A DNA stretch of 64,000 nucleotides from Nitrospirota bacterium (GCA_021789555.1 JAJYJK010000007.1:1-64000), one strand, 5' to 3'; shown: positions 37,672 through 47,821, counted from the stretch's first letter. A program made the numbers and translations. Notes: generated by a model not told the origin, from the sequence alone.

Positions 37672-39348
37672 TCAGGCGAACGAGGCTTTTTTCAAGAGCT
37701 GAAGACCGGCGGCAGAGGCGGCGGCAAGCCACAAGAAACCCGGCATGTAAAAGCCGAGCACCACTTTCCCCAGCCCCATGGTGAGGGCCACCAGGAAAAC
37801 GCACCCGTAGACCCATTGCGCGAACGCGCCGGAAAAAACACCCGGCCCCGTATGATAAAGCCCGGCCTTCACCGGTCCCCATCCCGGCCCTCCCGGATTG
37901 GCCTTCATGTAAAACTCCCTCAGTTTTTCCATCGCCACGGGCCTGGTAAGCAGGGTCACCGCAACCCATACGGCCGTGGAGGAGCCTATTATCAGCGAAA
38001 GCCGCAGGTAGTACGGCGTATGGGCGAACGTCCTGCTTGAATAGATGACGGCTGCGGAGAGGCTGGAGGCCACCACGGCCGATATCTCGCTCCAGGCGTT
38101 TATCCTCCACCAGAACCATCTCATTATGTAAACGAGCCCGGTGCCAGAGCCAAACGCTATGAGGAACTTAAAGACCCCGATTATCGAGGAGACATTGGCG
38201 GTGATGACCGCGGTGACCGCCGAGAGCACCAGCACAATGATCCTCGCCACCTTGATATAATGCCTGTCGCCGGCGCCCGGCTTGACGAATGGCGCGTAGA
38301 AATCGTTTACGAAGTACGCGGACGAGAGGTTCAGGTAAGTGCTCAGGGTGGACATGAAGGCGGCGAAAAAGGAGGCGAGCATGAGACCCCTCAGCCCCAC
38401 GGGCAGCAGGTCCATCATCATCCTTGGATAGACGCCTTCGTTGTCGGAGATGGCGGGGTATAAAACCATGCTGGCAAGGGCCGCGATGATCCACGGCCAG
38501 GTCCTGACCGCGAACGTGACCACGTTGAAGTAGAGCGTGGCCAGAAAACTCTGTCTCTCGTCTCTCGAGGAGGCCATGCGCTGCACTATGACCCCGCCCC
38601 CGTCGGAAGAGTATTTGGACCACCAGCTAAGCGAGATATACCCGAGGAAGGCCATGAACGCCGCGCCCCCGGCCCCGGGGAAAAAATCCAGCACGCGGGC
38701 CGGCAAGACGGCCTTTATGTGTGAAAGCCCCCCCGCCCTGCCCTCCGCGGCGACGGCAAGGACGACCGCGCCCGTCATCGCGATGATGAACTGGAAAAAA
38801 TCGGTCAGCACCACCCCCCAGTAGCCCGAAAGCATGGTATAGATGATCGTCACCCCGCTTGATATGATGATGCTCTCCCACTTGCCCCAGCCCAGCACGA
38901 CGTCCATTATCTTGGACATGGCCAGTATCACCTGCGCCTTTATGATGGTGTGGATGGCGAAGGAGAAGTAGAGGGCCTTGAATCCGCGCAGGACCGAGGC
39001 CTCCTTCCCCGAGTACCTCAGGCTTATCAGCTCGACGTCCGTCACCACCCCCAGTCTCCTCCAGAGCCTGGCGAAGAAAAAAACCGACAGCATACCGCTG
39101 AAGACAAAACACCACCATTGCCAGTTCTCGTAAATCCCGTGTTCCCTCACAAGCCCGGTCACGTAGAGGGGGGTGTCCGAGGAGAAGGAGGCCGCGGCCA
39201 TCGAGGTGCCGGCAAGCCACCACGGCAGGTTCCTGCCCGACAGGAAAAATTCGCCGAGCCCGGATGAGGCGCGGCGCGTGAAGTACAGCCCGATCGCGAG
39301 AGAGGCCGCCATATAAGCCCCTACTATCAGCCAGTCCGCGCCTTGCAT
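37672..39348 (-). CDS. Sodium:solute symporter (SSS family)
   Basis: FFLSGRNLPWWLAGTSMAAASFSSDTPLYVTGLVRE; about 13 TM segments. Confidence 0.93.
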   Translation of the reverse strand: MQGADWLIVGAYMAASLAIGLYFTRRASSGLGEFFLSGRNLPWWLAGTSMAAASFSSDTPLYVTGLVREHGIYENWQWWCFVFSGMLSVFFFARLWRRLGVVTDVELISLRYSGKEASVLRGFKALYFSFAIHTIIKAQVILAMSKIMDVVLGWGKWESIIISSGVTIIYTMLSGYWGVVLTDFFQFIIAMTGAVVLAVAAEGRAGGLSHIKAVLPARVLDFFPGAGGAAFMAFLGYISLSWWSKYSSDGGGVIVQRMASSRDERQSFLATLYFNVVTFAVRTWPWIIAALASMVLYPAISDNEGVYPRMMMDLLPVGLRGLMLASFFAAFMSTLSTYLNLSSAYFVNDFYAPFVKPGAGDRHYIKVARIIVLVLSAVTAVITANVSSIIGVFKFLIAFGSGTGLVYIMRWFWWRINAWSEISAVVASSLSAAVIYSSRTFAHTPYYLRLSLIIGSSTAVWVAVTLLTRPVAMEKLREFYMKANPGGPGWGPVKAGLYHTGPGVFSGAFAQWVYGCVFLVALTMGLGKVVLGFYMPGFLWLAAASAAGLQLLKKASFA

Positions 39349-39391
39349 TCAAATAATATACCCTTTCGTGCTAAATTATTAACAGTTCGGT

Positions 39392-39742
39392 ATGGGAAAG
39401 AGAATCCTTGTCGTCGACGATGAACCCGTAATCCTCAGCGCCATAGACCGCGCCTTAAGCAAGGTGGGCTACGAGATCAAGGCCGTACGTGACGGCGGGG
39501 CCTGCCTGGACGCCCTTTCAGGGGGCGATTTCAGCCTGGTCATAATGGACCTCCACCTGCCGGGCTTCTCCGTGGAGGAGCTTGTGGCCGGGGTCCTGGC
39601 CAGATGTCCGGGCGTGAAATTCCTCTACATAAGCGGCAGCCAGGCCAGGGAGGACGTCCTTCCCTTCATCCAAAAGCCCTTCCGCATCAATGACATAAGA
39701 GATCTGGTCAGGACCATAATTGGTGAACCCGAACCCAATTGA
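39392..39742 (+). CDS. Single-domain response regulator
   Basis: KRILVVDDEPVIL, LVIMDLHLPG, FIQKPFRINDI. Confidence 0.92.
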   Translation: MGKRILVVDDEPVILSAIDRALSKVGYEIKAVRDGGACLDALSGGDFSLVIMDLHLPGFSVEELVAGVLARCPGVKFLYISGSQAREDVLPFIQKPFRINDIRDLVRTIIGEPEPN

Positions 39743-41729
39743 CGTATTTCTTTTCCGCCTGATAAACGGACATTTTAGCGGGACCCTGGATGCCGTCTAC
39801 CTCTTCGCGGCGTCCCCCTACATATATCTGGTCCCCATCGCCGTCCTGCTGCTCATGAAGGAAAAAAGGTTAATCCCCTTCGTCTTTCTGGCGGCGATAG
39901 CCTCGATCGGCATGGCGGACTGGAGCGGAAACATGCTGAAGGGGGTCTTCGCAAGGACAAGACCCTGCCATGTGCTGTCGGGGGTGAGGTTGCTTGCCGG
40001 CTGCACGGACTCGTTCTCCATGCCCTCGAACCACGCGGCCAACATCTTCGCGACGCTTACGCCCGTATGGTTTTACTCCAGGAGAAAGGTGAAATACCTG
40101 CTGCCCGCGGCCGGGCTCCTCACGGCCCTCTCAAGGGTCTACATGGGTGTGCATTACCCCTCAGATGTGGCGGCGGGGGCCGTCCTGGGAATGGCCGTGG
40201 GCTCGCTCGTCACGGCCCTTTTCATCCTGGCCTTCAGGCAGGGGCGGTCCAGGGGCGCTCTCATCATATGGCTTACGGGCATGACGCTTTTCCGGTTCTA
40301 TTACATCTGGTACGGAAACCTGAACCTTGGCCCCGACGAGGCCCATTACTGGGAATGGTCGAGACGGCTCAGCTACGGCTATTATTCAAAGGGCCCCGTC
40401 ATCGCCTATCTGATCAGGGCGGGCACGGCCCTCTTCGGAAACACCGAATTCGGCGTGAGGTTTTTCGCACCCGTGCTCTATCTGATTGGAAGCTTACTGC
40501 TCTACGAGCTGGGCAAGGAGCTTTTCGACGAGGCAACCGGCATCTGCTCGGCCGCCCTCTTTCAGGTGGTGCCTCTTTTTTCGGCATTCGGCGTCATCAT
40601 GACGATAGACGCCCCGTCCATCTTCTTCTGGATACTGGGCCTGTATCTGTTTCTGAAAGCCCTGAGAGAGAAGAAGACGGCCGGCTGGGTGTTTTTAGGG
40701 GTTGCGGTCGGGCTGGGCATGCTCACCAAGCTCACGATGTCTTTTTTCATCCTCTCGGCCTTTCTCTACCTGGCCACATCGAAAGAGGAAAGGCGGGAGC
40801 TCTTTTCCGTCCGTCCGTATCTGGGGTTGCTTGCCTGCCTGGTCCTGCTCGTCCCCCTTTTTTACTGGAACCATAACCACAACTGGGTGAATTTCAGGCA
40901 TGAGGCGGGCCACGCGGACATCGCGGCCGGCTTCAGGGTCTCGCCCGAAAGTTTCCTTCAGTTTTTAGGCTCGCAGATTGGCGTCATCACGCCCGTGCTC
41001 TTTGTGCTCATGGCGTACGCGCTTATAAAAAACCGGGCGCTTGCGAAGGATGAAAAGGCCGGCCGGTTTTGCTTCTGGTTTGCGGCCCCCACGCTCGTCT
41101 TCTTCCTGCTGAAAAGCATACAGGGGAAGGTGCAGGCAAACTGGGCCATGGACGGCTATATAACGGGCATTATCGCCGTTAGCCAGGTCATAGTGCGGGG
41201 GTTTGCGCCGGGACGCAGGCCCGGCAGCAGGTTTTTGATGTCGGCGGCCGCGGCCATCGCCGTCTTCGTGACCGCCGTATCCTATTATCCTTCCATCATA
41301 AAACTTCCGCCAAAACTGGACCCCTCGGCAAGGCTGAGGGGATGGAAGCAGCTCGCGGCCGAAGTGGAGAAAAACGCGCCCGCCGGCAATATTAAACCCT
41401 ATTTCGTCTTCTCCGATTACTACGGGGCCAGCTCCGAGCTTGCCTTCTACCTGAAGGGCCATCCGGTCACCTACTGCGCCAATACGGGCAGGCGCATGAA
41501 CCAGTACGACCTCTGGCCGGGCCTCGACCAGCCCCGGTTGCTACACGACAACGCCGTTTTTGTTACAATAGGTGCTTCGGGCATGCCCGGCATGGTCGGA
41601 GACGCATTCGAGAGTTGCCGGAGAAAGACACTCATAGAAACCGAGAAGGGCAAAAGGCTCTCCGTCTTTACCATATTCACCTGCTACGGGTTCAAGGGCA
41701 TGAGGGAAAGACCGATAAGGGACTATTGA
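39720..41729 (+). CDS. PAP2 phosphatase - GT-C (PMT/ArnT-like, GT39/83) glycosyltransferase fusion
   Basis: PAP2 motifs KGVFARTRP, PSNH, SRVYMGVHYPSD; then NLGPDEAHYWEWSRRLSYGYYSKGPVIAYLI GT-C motif. Confidence 0.92.
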   Translation: MVNPNPIDVFLFRLINGHFSGTLDAVYLFAASPYIYLVPIAVLLLMKEKRLIPFVFLAAIASIGMADWSGNMLKGVFARTRPCHVLSGVRLLAGCTDSFSMPSNHAANIFATLTPVWFYSRRKVKYLLPAAGLLTALSRVYMGVHYPSDVAAGAVLGMAVGSLVTALFILAFRQGRSRGALIIWLTGMTLFRFYYIWYGNLNLGPDEAHYWEWSRRLSYGYYSKGPVIAYLIRAGTALFGNTEFGVRFFAPVLYLIGSLLLYELGKELFDEATGICSAALFQVVPLFSAFGVIMTIDAPSIFFWILGLYLFLKALREKKTAGWVFLGVAVGLGMLTKLTMSFFILSAFLYLATSKEERRELFSVRPYLGLLACLVLLVPLFYWNHNHNWVNFRHEAGHADIAAGFRVSPESFLQFLGSQIGVITPVLFVLMAYALIKNRALAKDEKAGRFCFWFAAPTLVFFLLKSIQGKVQANWAMDGYITGIIAVSQVIVRGFAPGRRPGSRFLMSAAAAIAVFVTAVSYYPSIIKLPPKLDPSARLRGWKQLAAEVEKNAPAGNIKPYFVFSDYYGASSELAFYLKGHPVTYCANTGRRMNQYDLWPGLDQPRLLHDNAVFVTIGASGMPGMVGDAFESCRRKTLIETEKGKRLSVFTIFTCYGFKGMRERPIRDY

Positions 41730-41736
41730 ATCCAAA

Positions 41737-42693
41737 ATGGCAAAAGAACTCTCCGTCATAATCCCCGTCTATAACGAGCAGGAGAATATCCGGCCCCTCT
41801 ACGACGCCCTGAAACCCGTGCTGGAGGCGATGGGGGTTGGATACGAGATAATCTTCGTGGATGACGGCAGCACGGACGGCACGGCGGCGGCAATCGAGGG
41901 GCTCGCCTCCGACCCAAACGTCAGGGCGCTTGAGTTTCGGCGCAATTTCGGGCAGACCGCGGCCTTCGCCGCGGGCTTCGACCACGCGGAAGGCGAGGTC
42001 ATCATCACGATGGACGGGGACCTGCAGAACGACCCCATCGATATACCGAAACTCTTCGATATGGTCAGAAACGGGAAGTACGACCTCGTAAGCGGCTGGC
42101 GGAAAAACAGGCAGGACTCCTTCCTGAACAGGAAACTGCCCTCCATGCTGGCAAACTGGCTCATAGGGAAGGTGACGGGTGTGAAGCTCCACGATTACGG
42201 GTGCTCGCTGAAAGCCTACAGGCGGGATGTGGTAAAAAACCTGAAACTCTACGGGGAGATGCACCGCTTCATCCCCGCAGTGGCGAACTGGTACGGAGTG
42301 AATGTGGCCGAGGTGGAGACCACCCATCACCCTAGGCTCAGGGGGAAATCCAAATACGGCATAGGAAGGACGGTAAAGGTCTTCCTGGACCTGATAACGG
42401 TAAAATTCCTCCAGAGCTTTTCCACGAAACCCATCCAGTTCTTCGGCCCCATGGGCCTGGCAAGCACGGCGGGCGGCATGGTCATCTCGCTCTATCTCGC
42501 GGCCCAGAAACTGCTGCTGGGCAAATCCATCGGGGGAAGACCGCTTCTGCTGCTGGGCGTGCTGCTGATAATCATAGGCGTGCAGCTCATAGGCATGGGG
42601 CTGCTTGGCGAGATGATAGTGCGGGTCTATCACGAAAGCCAGAAAAAACCCATCTACGCGCTGAAGAAGATAATTGGCCCCGACAACCGGTGA
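41737..42693 (+). CDS. GT2 polyprenyl-phosphate glycosyltransferase (DPM1/ArnC-like)
   Basis: LSVIIPVYNEQENIRPLYDAL, IIFVDDGSTDGTA, ITMDGDLQNDPIDIPKL, two C-terminal TM. Confidence 0.95.
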   Translation: MAKELSVIIPVYNEQENIRPLYDALKPVLEAMGVGYEIIFVDDGSTDGTAAAIEGLASDPNVRALEFRRNFGQTAAFAAGFDHAEGEVIITMDGDLQNDPIDIPKLFDMVRNGKYDLVSGWRKNRQDSFLNRKLPSMLANWLIGKVTGVKLHDYGCSLKAYRRDVVKNLKLYGEMHRFIPAVANWYGVNVAEVETTHHPRLRGKSKYGIGRTVKVFLDLITVKFLQSFSTKPIQFFGPMGLASTAGGMVISLYLAAQKLLLGKSIGGRPLLLLGVLLIIIGVQLIGMGLLGEMIVRVYHESQKKPIYALKKIIGPDNR

Positions 42694-43673
42694 CCCCGAA
42701 TAGCGATACAGGCGGCGCGGGGGGCAAGAAGGCCCCCACCCTGCCGGGCGCGCTGAAAAAAGCCCTCCTTTTAGTCCTGAAATTCTCCGTAAGCGGCACT
42801 CTGCTTTACCTGGTGCTGCGGCGGGCCGGGGTGCAAAACGTCGTCCACGCGATAAGGGGGATAAACCCGGCCTTCTTTCTTGCCGCCGTGGCGCTCTACT
42901 TTGCGGGGACCTTCGTTTCCTCGATCCGGTGGCGCCTGTTCGTGAAATCCGGGATGCCGCTTCGCAAATTCTTCACCCTCTATCTGCTGGGCTCCTTTTT
43001 CAGCACGTTTCTTCCGGGGCTGGTGGGGGGGGACGCCTTCAAGGGCTATTATCTCTACAAGAAGACGGGCAAGATGGCCGAGGCGATGGCCTCCATCTTC
43101 ATGGACAGATACCTTGGTTTTGTCGCCCTGCTGATTTTGGCCGCGCTGGCATACCCGCTGGGGCTGCCCTACCTGCGTACGGTCTCCTTGCCGGCCCCGG
43201 GCGGGCACACGGCCCACCTGGGGCTTGCATGGTTTCTCCCCCTTGTCCTGCTCGCGTTTCTGGTGTTCAGCCTCGTTTTTTTCAAGCTGAGGCTTTTTGG
43301 CAGGATAAGGCTGCTTGCGGATTTCTACGGATATTTCGACATCTACGGCCGCAGGAGCATCGTAAACGGGGTGCTGCTGTCATTCGGCGTGCAGGCCCTT
43401 GCCATCGCCGCCGTTTACACGCTTTCAAGGGGGCTCGGGATGGAGGTCTCCCTCCCGCTTTTCTTCATCTTCGTGCCGCTCATAACCACATTCGCCGCAG
43501 TCCCGGTCTCGATATCCGGCATCGGCATAAGGGAGGCGTCCTTCGTGCTGCTGTTTGGCTCCGTCGGGATAGCCCCCCGCACGGCCACCGCCCTTTCATT
43601 TGCGTGGTTTCTGTCCTCCGCCGTGGCCTCCCTGAGCGGGTTATACGAATACCTGAAGCTTAAAAGGGGCTAA
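42690..43673 (+). CDS. Lysylphosphatidylglycerol synthase TM / AglD-family flippase-like membrane protein
   Basis: FVSSIRWRLFVKSGMPLRKFFTLYLLGSFFSTFLPGLVGGDAFKGYYLYKKTG, ISGIGIREASFVLLFG. Confidence 0.9.
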   Translation: MTPNSDTGGAGGKKAPTLPGALKKALLLVLKFSVSGTLLYLVLRRAGVQNVVHAIRGINPAFFLAAVALYFAGTFVSSIRWRLFVKSGMPLRKFFTLYLLGSFFSTFLPGLVGGDAFKGYYLYKKTGKMAEAMASIFMDRYLGFVALLILAALAYPLGLPYLRTVSLPAPGGHTAHLGLAWFLPLVLLAFLVFSLVFFKLRLFGRIRLLADFYGYFDIYGRRSIVNGVLLSFGVQALAIAAVYTLSRGLGMEVSLPLFFIFVPLITTFAAVPVSISGIGIREASFVLLFGSVGIAPRTATALSFAWFLSSAVASLSGLYEYLKLKRG

Positions 43674-43751
43674 GAGGTCCTTCTTGCCTTTCATTCGGCA
43701 CCTTTCATTCGGCATCTTGACGCTTTGCCTTCATAATGGTACAGTAGGAAC

Positions 43752-43982
43752 ATGAAAACGGCTAAAAAATCAACGATTTATTTTGACGCTCAGATCCATA
43801 GGGCCCTTCGTTTAAAGGCTGCCGAGACTGACAGGACTGTCTCTGATATTGTCAATGACGCAGTCAGGATCAGTCTGGCGGAGGATGCGGAGGATATCGC
43901 TGCATTTGAGGAAAGGGCGCATGAGCCCAACTTGTCATTTGAGGCGGCCCTCAAGGATCTGAAAAGGCGTGGGAAATTATAA
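43752..43982 (+). CDS. CopG/RHH-type antitoxin
   Basis: KKSTIYFDAQIHRALRLKAAETDRTVSDIVNDAVRISLAED. Confidence 0.85.
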   Translation: MKTAKKSTIYFDAQIHRALRLKAAETDRTVSDIVNDAVRISLAEDAEDIAAFEERAHEPNLSFEAALKDLKRRGKL

Positions 43983-44226
43983 TATCTCTATAAAGCCCTC
44001 GGCGGTCAAAGAAATTGAAGGTATTCCCAAAAAAGATCGCCTGCGGATTGTCCGGAACATTAAGGGATTGGCGTCTAACCCCCGTCCTCCTGGATGTGAA
44101 AAGCTTACAGGAGGAGATAAGTACAGAATACGCCGGGGAGACTACCGGATAGTATATTCCGTTTCCGACAGGGAATTAATCATTGTTGTGGTTAAAGTCG
44201 GCCATAGGCGGAATGTTTACAACTAA
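43969..44226 (+). CDS. RelE/ParE-family toxin
   Basis: YNISIKPSAVKEIEGIPKKDRLRIVRNIKGLASNPRPPGCEKLTGGDKYRIRRGDYRIVYSV; 14-bp overlap with antitoxin. Confidence 0.92.
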   Translation: MGNYNISIKPSAVKEIEGIPKKDRLRIVRNIKGLASNPRPPGCEKLTGGDKYRIRRGDYRIVYSVSDRELIIVVVKVGHRRNVYN

Positions 44227-44295
44227 CCGGGGAATCGTCTCTTCTGAATACTCTTTGGAGGCCGGAATTCGCCGAGAGGCATTCGGAAGCTGCAC

Positions 44296-45231
44296 TTATA
44301 CAGTTGGCTGCAAAAACCCATACGGCGGGCACTTGGCGCAGACACTGGCGAAAAGCGAGGTCGAAAGATAGCGGTCTCCCCTGTCGGGCAGTATCACGAC
44401 GATTGTGCCTTCGCTTAGTTCCCGCGCAAGCCCTAGGGCCGCGAAGAACGCCGCCCCGCTTGACATGCCCACGAAAAGCCCTTCCTCGAGCGCAAGGAGC
44501 CTGGAGGCGGCAAAGGCGTCATCGTCACCCACGTTGATTTTTTCATCGAGCGCCCCGGGGTCGTAGATGCCTGGCACAATGGATTCGGTCATGTTCTTGA
44601 GCCCCTGTATCCTGTGGCCCAGATGGGGCTCGACCCCGATGACCTTTATGTCCTTCCGAAACTCCTTGAGCCTCCTGCCCGCGCCCATGATGGTGCCCGT
44701 GGTGCCCATGCCGGCCACGAAGTGCGTGACGGCCCCGCGGGTCTGCTCTATGACCTCCGTGCCGGTCGTCTCGTAATGGGCAAGGATGTTCGCCCGGTTA
44801 TTGAACTGGTCCGGCATGAAGTAGGCCCCCGGGAATTCGGCCATTATCTTCCGGGCGAGCCTGATGGCGCCGTCCGTCCCTTCCTCCGGCGGGCTGATGA
44901 CAAGCTCCGCGCCCAGGGCCTCAAGCGTCCTTCGGCGCTCCATGCTCACGCAGGCGGGCATCACGAGCTTCACCTTGTAACCCTTGGCGGCCCCGACCAT
45001 GGCAAGCCCGATGCCGGTGTTGCCGCTCGTGGCCTCCAGTATCGTGCTGCCCCTCTGGAGCCTGCCCTCCGCCTCGGCGGCCTGTATCATGTAGAGGGCA
45101 ATCCGGTCCTTCACCGAGCCGCCGGGGTTCGCCCCTTCGAGCTTGGCAAAGAGTTTCACGCCTTTGGGGTTAAGGTTTAGATTCTCGATTAAGACAAGCG
45201 GTGTCCTGCCTATGGAATCCAGAACGCTCAT
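44296..45231 (-). CDS. Cysteine synthase (CysK/CysM family)
   Basis: IGRTPLVLIENLN, GANPGGSVKDRIALYMI, ATSGNTGIGLAMVGAAKGY, GTTGTIMGAGRRLKE. Confidence 0.95.
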   Translation of the reverse strand: MSVLDSIGRTPLVLIENLNLNPKGVKLFAKLEGANPGGSVKDRIALYMIQAAEAEGRLQRGSTILEATSGNTGIGLAMVGAAKGYKVKLVMPACVSMERRRTLEALGAELVISPPEEGTDGAIRLARKIMAEFPGAYFMPDQFNNRANILAHYETTGTEVIEQTRGAVTHFVAGMGTTGTIMGAGRRLKEFRKDIKVIGVEPHLGHRIQGLKNMTESIVPGIYDPGALDEKINVGDDDAFAASRLLALEEGLFVGMSSGAAFFAALGLARELSEGTIVVILPDRGDRYLSTSLFASVCAKCPPYGFLQPTV

Positions 45232-45422
45232 GACAGTGATAACAATAATAACATAAGAACGGATTTCCCACCCACCCGCCCTTTATATGTATGGGGGCTT
45301 TGCGCCCGCTCCCTCATCACGGCAAAGACCAGGCTAATATCTGCCTGGCCTTGAGAGAGGGAGCAGGCGGACAGACCGCGCGCCGATGGAAAAGACAAAC
45401 GGATAGTTTGTTAATATAAGAC

Positions 45423-46547
45423 ATGGCGAAGAGAGTCGTAGTCGGCATGTCCGGCGGGGTCGACTCCTCGGTGGCGGCCCTCCTGCTTAAAAACCGGGGG
45501 TTCGAGGTGGAGGGTTTAAGCCTGCTCATGTTCGAGACCAGAGGAGGCGGGCAGCAGGACCCGCGCTCCTGCTGCTCGCTTGAGAGCGTGGCGGATGCGG
45601 CCCGCACGGCCCGTATCATCGGCATACCGCACCGGGTAATTGACTGCCGCGACATCTTCATCGGAAAGGTAATCGAGCCCTTTGCCCTGGCCTACTCAAA
45701 CGGGCTTACGCCGAACCCCTGCATCCTCTGCAACCGGCATGTAAAGATCCCCCTGCTTCTCGAGGCGGCAAATGAAAGAGGCGCGGAGTTTATCGCCACC
45801 GGCCACTACGCCCGCATGCGGCAGCATGGAGAGGGGCCGGAACTGATGTCGGCCCTCGATGAGAAAAAAGACCAGTCATACGTCCTCTACGCGCAGAAAA
45901 AAGAGGAGCTGCAAAGGCTGTTGCTGCCCCTTGGCGATCTGGGCAAGCAGGATGTCCGTAAGCTGGCCGGAGAGGCGGGGCTCCCCGTCTTCAACCGGCC
46001 CGAGAGCCAGGAGATATGCTTTGTCCAGGGGAAGGACTACCTGGGCATGGTGAGGGCGCTTGTGCCCGGCTCCCTGGCGGAAGGACCCATCCTGGACGGC
46101 GACGGCAAGCAGATCGGCGCCCACAGCGGCATTTCCGGCTATACTATAGGGCAGAGAAAAGGACTGGGCGGCAACAGGAGGAAACCCGGCGGACGGGATC
46201 CCAATCCCCTTTACGTCTACCGTATAGACGCCTCCAGAAACGCCATTTACGCCGGCCCGAAGGAGAAGGCGTTCGTGAAAACTATAGAGGCGGAGGGGGT
46301 CAACTGGCTACTGCCCGGCCATCGGGAAATGCAGGAGTTCGAGGCCGGTGTGAAGGTGCGCTCCATGATGAGGCCCGCGCGGGCAAGGGTATATCCCCTT
46401 GGGGCAAACGAAAACGCCCGGATAGAATTTCAAGGGCCGCAGTGGGCGCCGGCCCCTGGGCAAAGCGCGGTCTTTTATGACGGGCGAAGCGTAATAGGCG
46501 GGGGCGTCATAAAGCCGTGGCAATCCGATGAGAAAGGGGTCTCATAG
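45423..46547 (+). CDS. mnmA: tRNA-specific 2-thiouridylase
   Basis: VVVGMSGGVDSSVAALLLK, GLTPNPCILCNRHVK, ATGHYARM, ESQEICFV. Confidence 0.97.
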   Translation: MAKRVVVGMSGGVDSSVAALLLKNRGFEVEGLSLLMFETRGGGQQDPRSCCSLESVADAARTARIIGIPHRVIDCRDIFIGKVIEPFALAYSNGLTPNPCILCNRHVKIPLLLEAANERGAEFIATGHYARMRQHGEGPELMSALDEKKDQSYVLYAQKKEELQRLLLPLGDLGKQDVRKLAGEAGLPVFNRPESQEICFVQGKDYLGMVRALVPGSLAEGPILDGDGKQIGAHSGISGYTIGQRKGLGGNRRKPGGRDPNPLYVYRIDASRNAIYAGPKEKAFVKTIEAEGVNWLLPGHREMQEFEAGVKVRSMMRPARARVYPLGANENARIEFQGPQWAPAPGQSAVFYDGRSVIGGGVIKPWQSDEKGVS

Positions 46548-47081
46548 ATGGCCGAAGACGGGGGGACGGGTCAGGCAGGGCGACCCGGCGATAACGCTTT
46601 GATAAGGGCCGCCGTCATAACCTTAAGCGACAAAGGCGCCAAGGGCCTGCGGACCGACGAGAGCGGCCCGCTCATCAGGGAGCTCTTAGCGCCGATTGGC
46701 GTCCAGGTGCTCCACTACGAGATGATACCGGATGAGTTTTTGACCCTGAAGGAGAGACTTCTCAGCCACTGTCGCCTCGTTGACCTCATAGTCACCACCG
46801 GCAGCACGGGGCTTGGCCCCAGGGACATCGCCCCCGAGGCGACGGCCGCCGTCATTGAAAGAGAGGTGCCGGGCATCGCCGAGGCGATGAGGGCCCACGG
46901 GTTGAAGGTCACCCGGCGGGCGATGCTCTCCAGGGGGATTGCCGGGACCAGGGGGAAATGTCTTATAATAAATCTGCCCGGCAGCCCGAAGGCCGTCCGG
47001 GAGTGCCTCGAGGCGATAATCGAGGCGATACCACATGCGGTAAGCATGATAAAGGGCCCCGAGGAGGACTGCGCGAGATGA
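46548..47081 (+). CDS. Molybdenum cofactor biosynthesis protein (MoaB/Mog family)
   Basis: AAVITLSDKGAKGLRTDESGPLI, LIVTTGSTGLGPRDIAPEAT, IINLPGSPKAVRECLEAI. Confidence 0.95.
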   Translation: MAEDGGTGQAGRPGDNALIRAAVITLSDKGAKGLRTDESGPLIRELLAPIGVQVLHYEMIPDEFLTLKERLLSHCRLVDLIVTTGSTGLGPRDIAPEATAAVIEREVPGIAEAMRAHGLKVTRRAMLSRGIAGTRGKCLIINLPGSPKAVRECLEAIIEAIPHAVSMIKGPEEDCAR

Positions 47082-47821
47082 GCGACGTATCATTCCCACT
47101 TGCCTTCGCGGCCGGTCTGCTCTCCTTTGTTTCCCCGTGCGTCCTGCCGCTTGTGCCCTCCTACGTGTCGTTTATAACCGGCCTGTCCTTCGAAAACCTG
47201 ACCGCGGCGTCAGCCGAGGAAAGGGCCGACATCAGGCGGCTCACGATGAAAAACTCCGCCGCATTCGTCTTGGGTTTCTCGAGCATATTCATCGGGCTTG
47301 GCGCCTCGTCCTCCGTCATCGGGCAGTGGTTCTTCCATTATCAAAACACAATCCGCATCGCGGGCGGCGTCCTCATAATAATATTCGGGCTCTTCATCTC
47401 GGGCATCCTGAAGCTGAATTTCCTCATGCGGGAAAGAAAGCTCCACCTCCGCGGCCGCCCCGCCGGTTACATCGGCGCATATCTCATAGGCATGACGTTC
47501 GCCGCGGGATGGACCCCCTGCATAGGGCCCATACTGGGCAGCATCCTGCTGGTGGCCACCACCAAGGGCTCCGCCCTCTACGGGCTGAAACTGCTTTCAG
47601 TCTATTCGCTCGGCCTCGCGCTGCCTTTTCTCGCCGCCGCCCTCGCAATGAACAGTTTTTTAAGCTACTCAAAACACATAATGAAATACATGAGGGTCGT
47701 GATGCTCATCAGCGGCCTGATACTGACCGTATTTGGAGTGCTGCTGCTGACAAACAAGGTGAGGGGGCTTTCGGGGCTTGTAAGCGGGTTCGGCATAAAC
47801 GCGGACAAGCTCTTCAAGTAG
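47078..47821 (+). CDS. ccdA: Cytochrome c biogenesis protein CcdA
   Basis: AAGLLSFVSPCVLPLVPSYVSFITG, GMTFAAGWTPCIGPILGSIL. Confidence 0.95.
   Translation: MSDVSFPLAFAAGLLSFVSPCVLPLVPSYVSFITGLSFENLTAASAEERADIRRLTMKNSAAFVLGFSSIFIGLGASSSVIGQWFFHYQNTIRIAGGVLIIIFGLFISGILKLNFLMRERKLHLRGRPAGYIGAYLIGMTFAAGWTPCIGPILGSILLVATTKGSALYGLKLLSVYSLGLALPFLAAALAMNSFLSYSKHIMKYMRVVMLISGLILTVFGVLLLTNKVRGLSGLVSGFGINADKLFK

Noticed and set aside
43752-44226. RHH/RelE pair as an unusual TA system
   Set aside because: Typical overlapping antitoxin-toxin arrangement with standard motifs.
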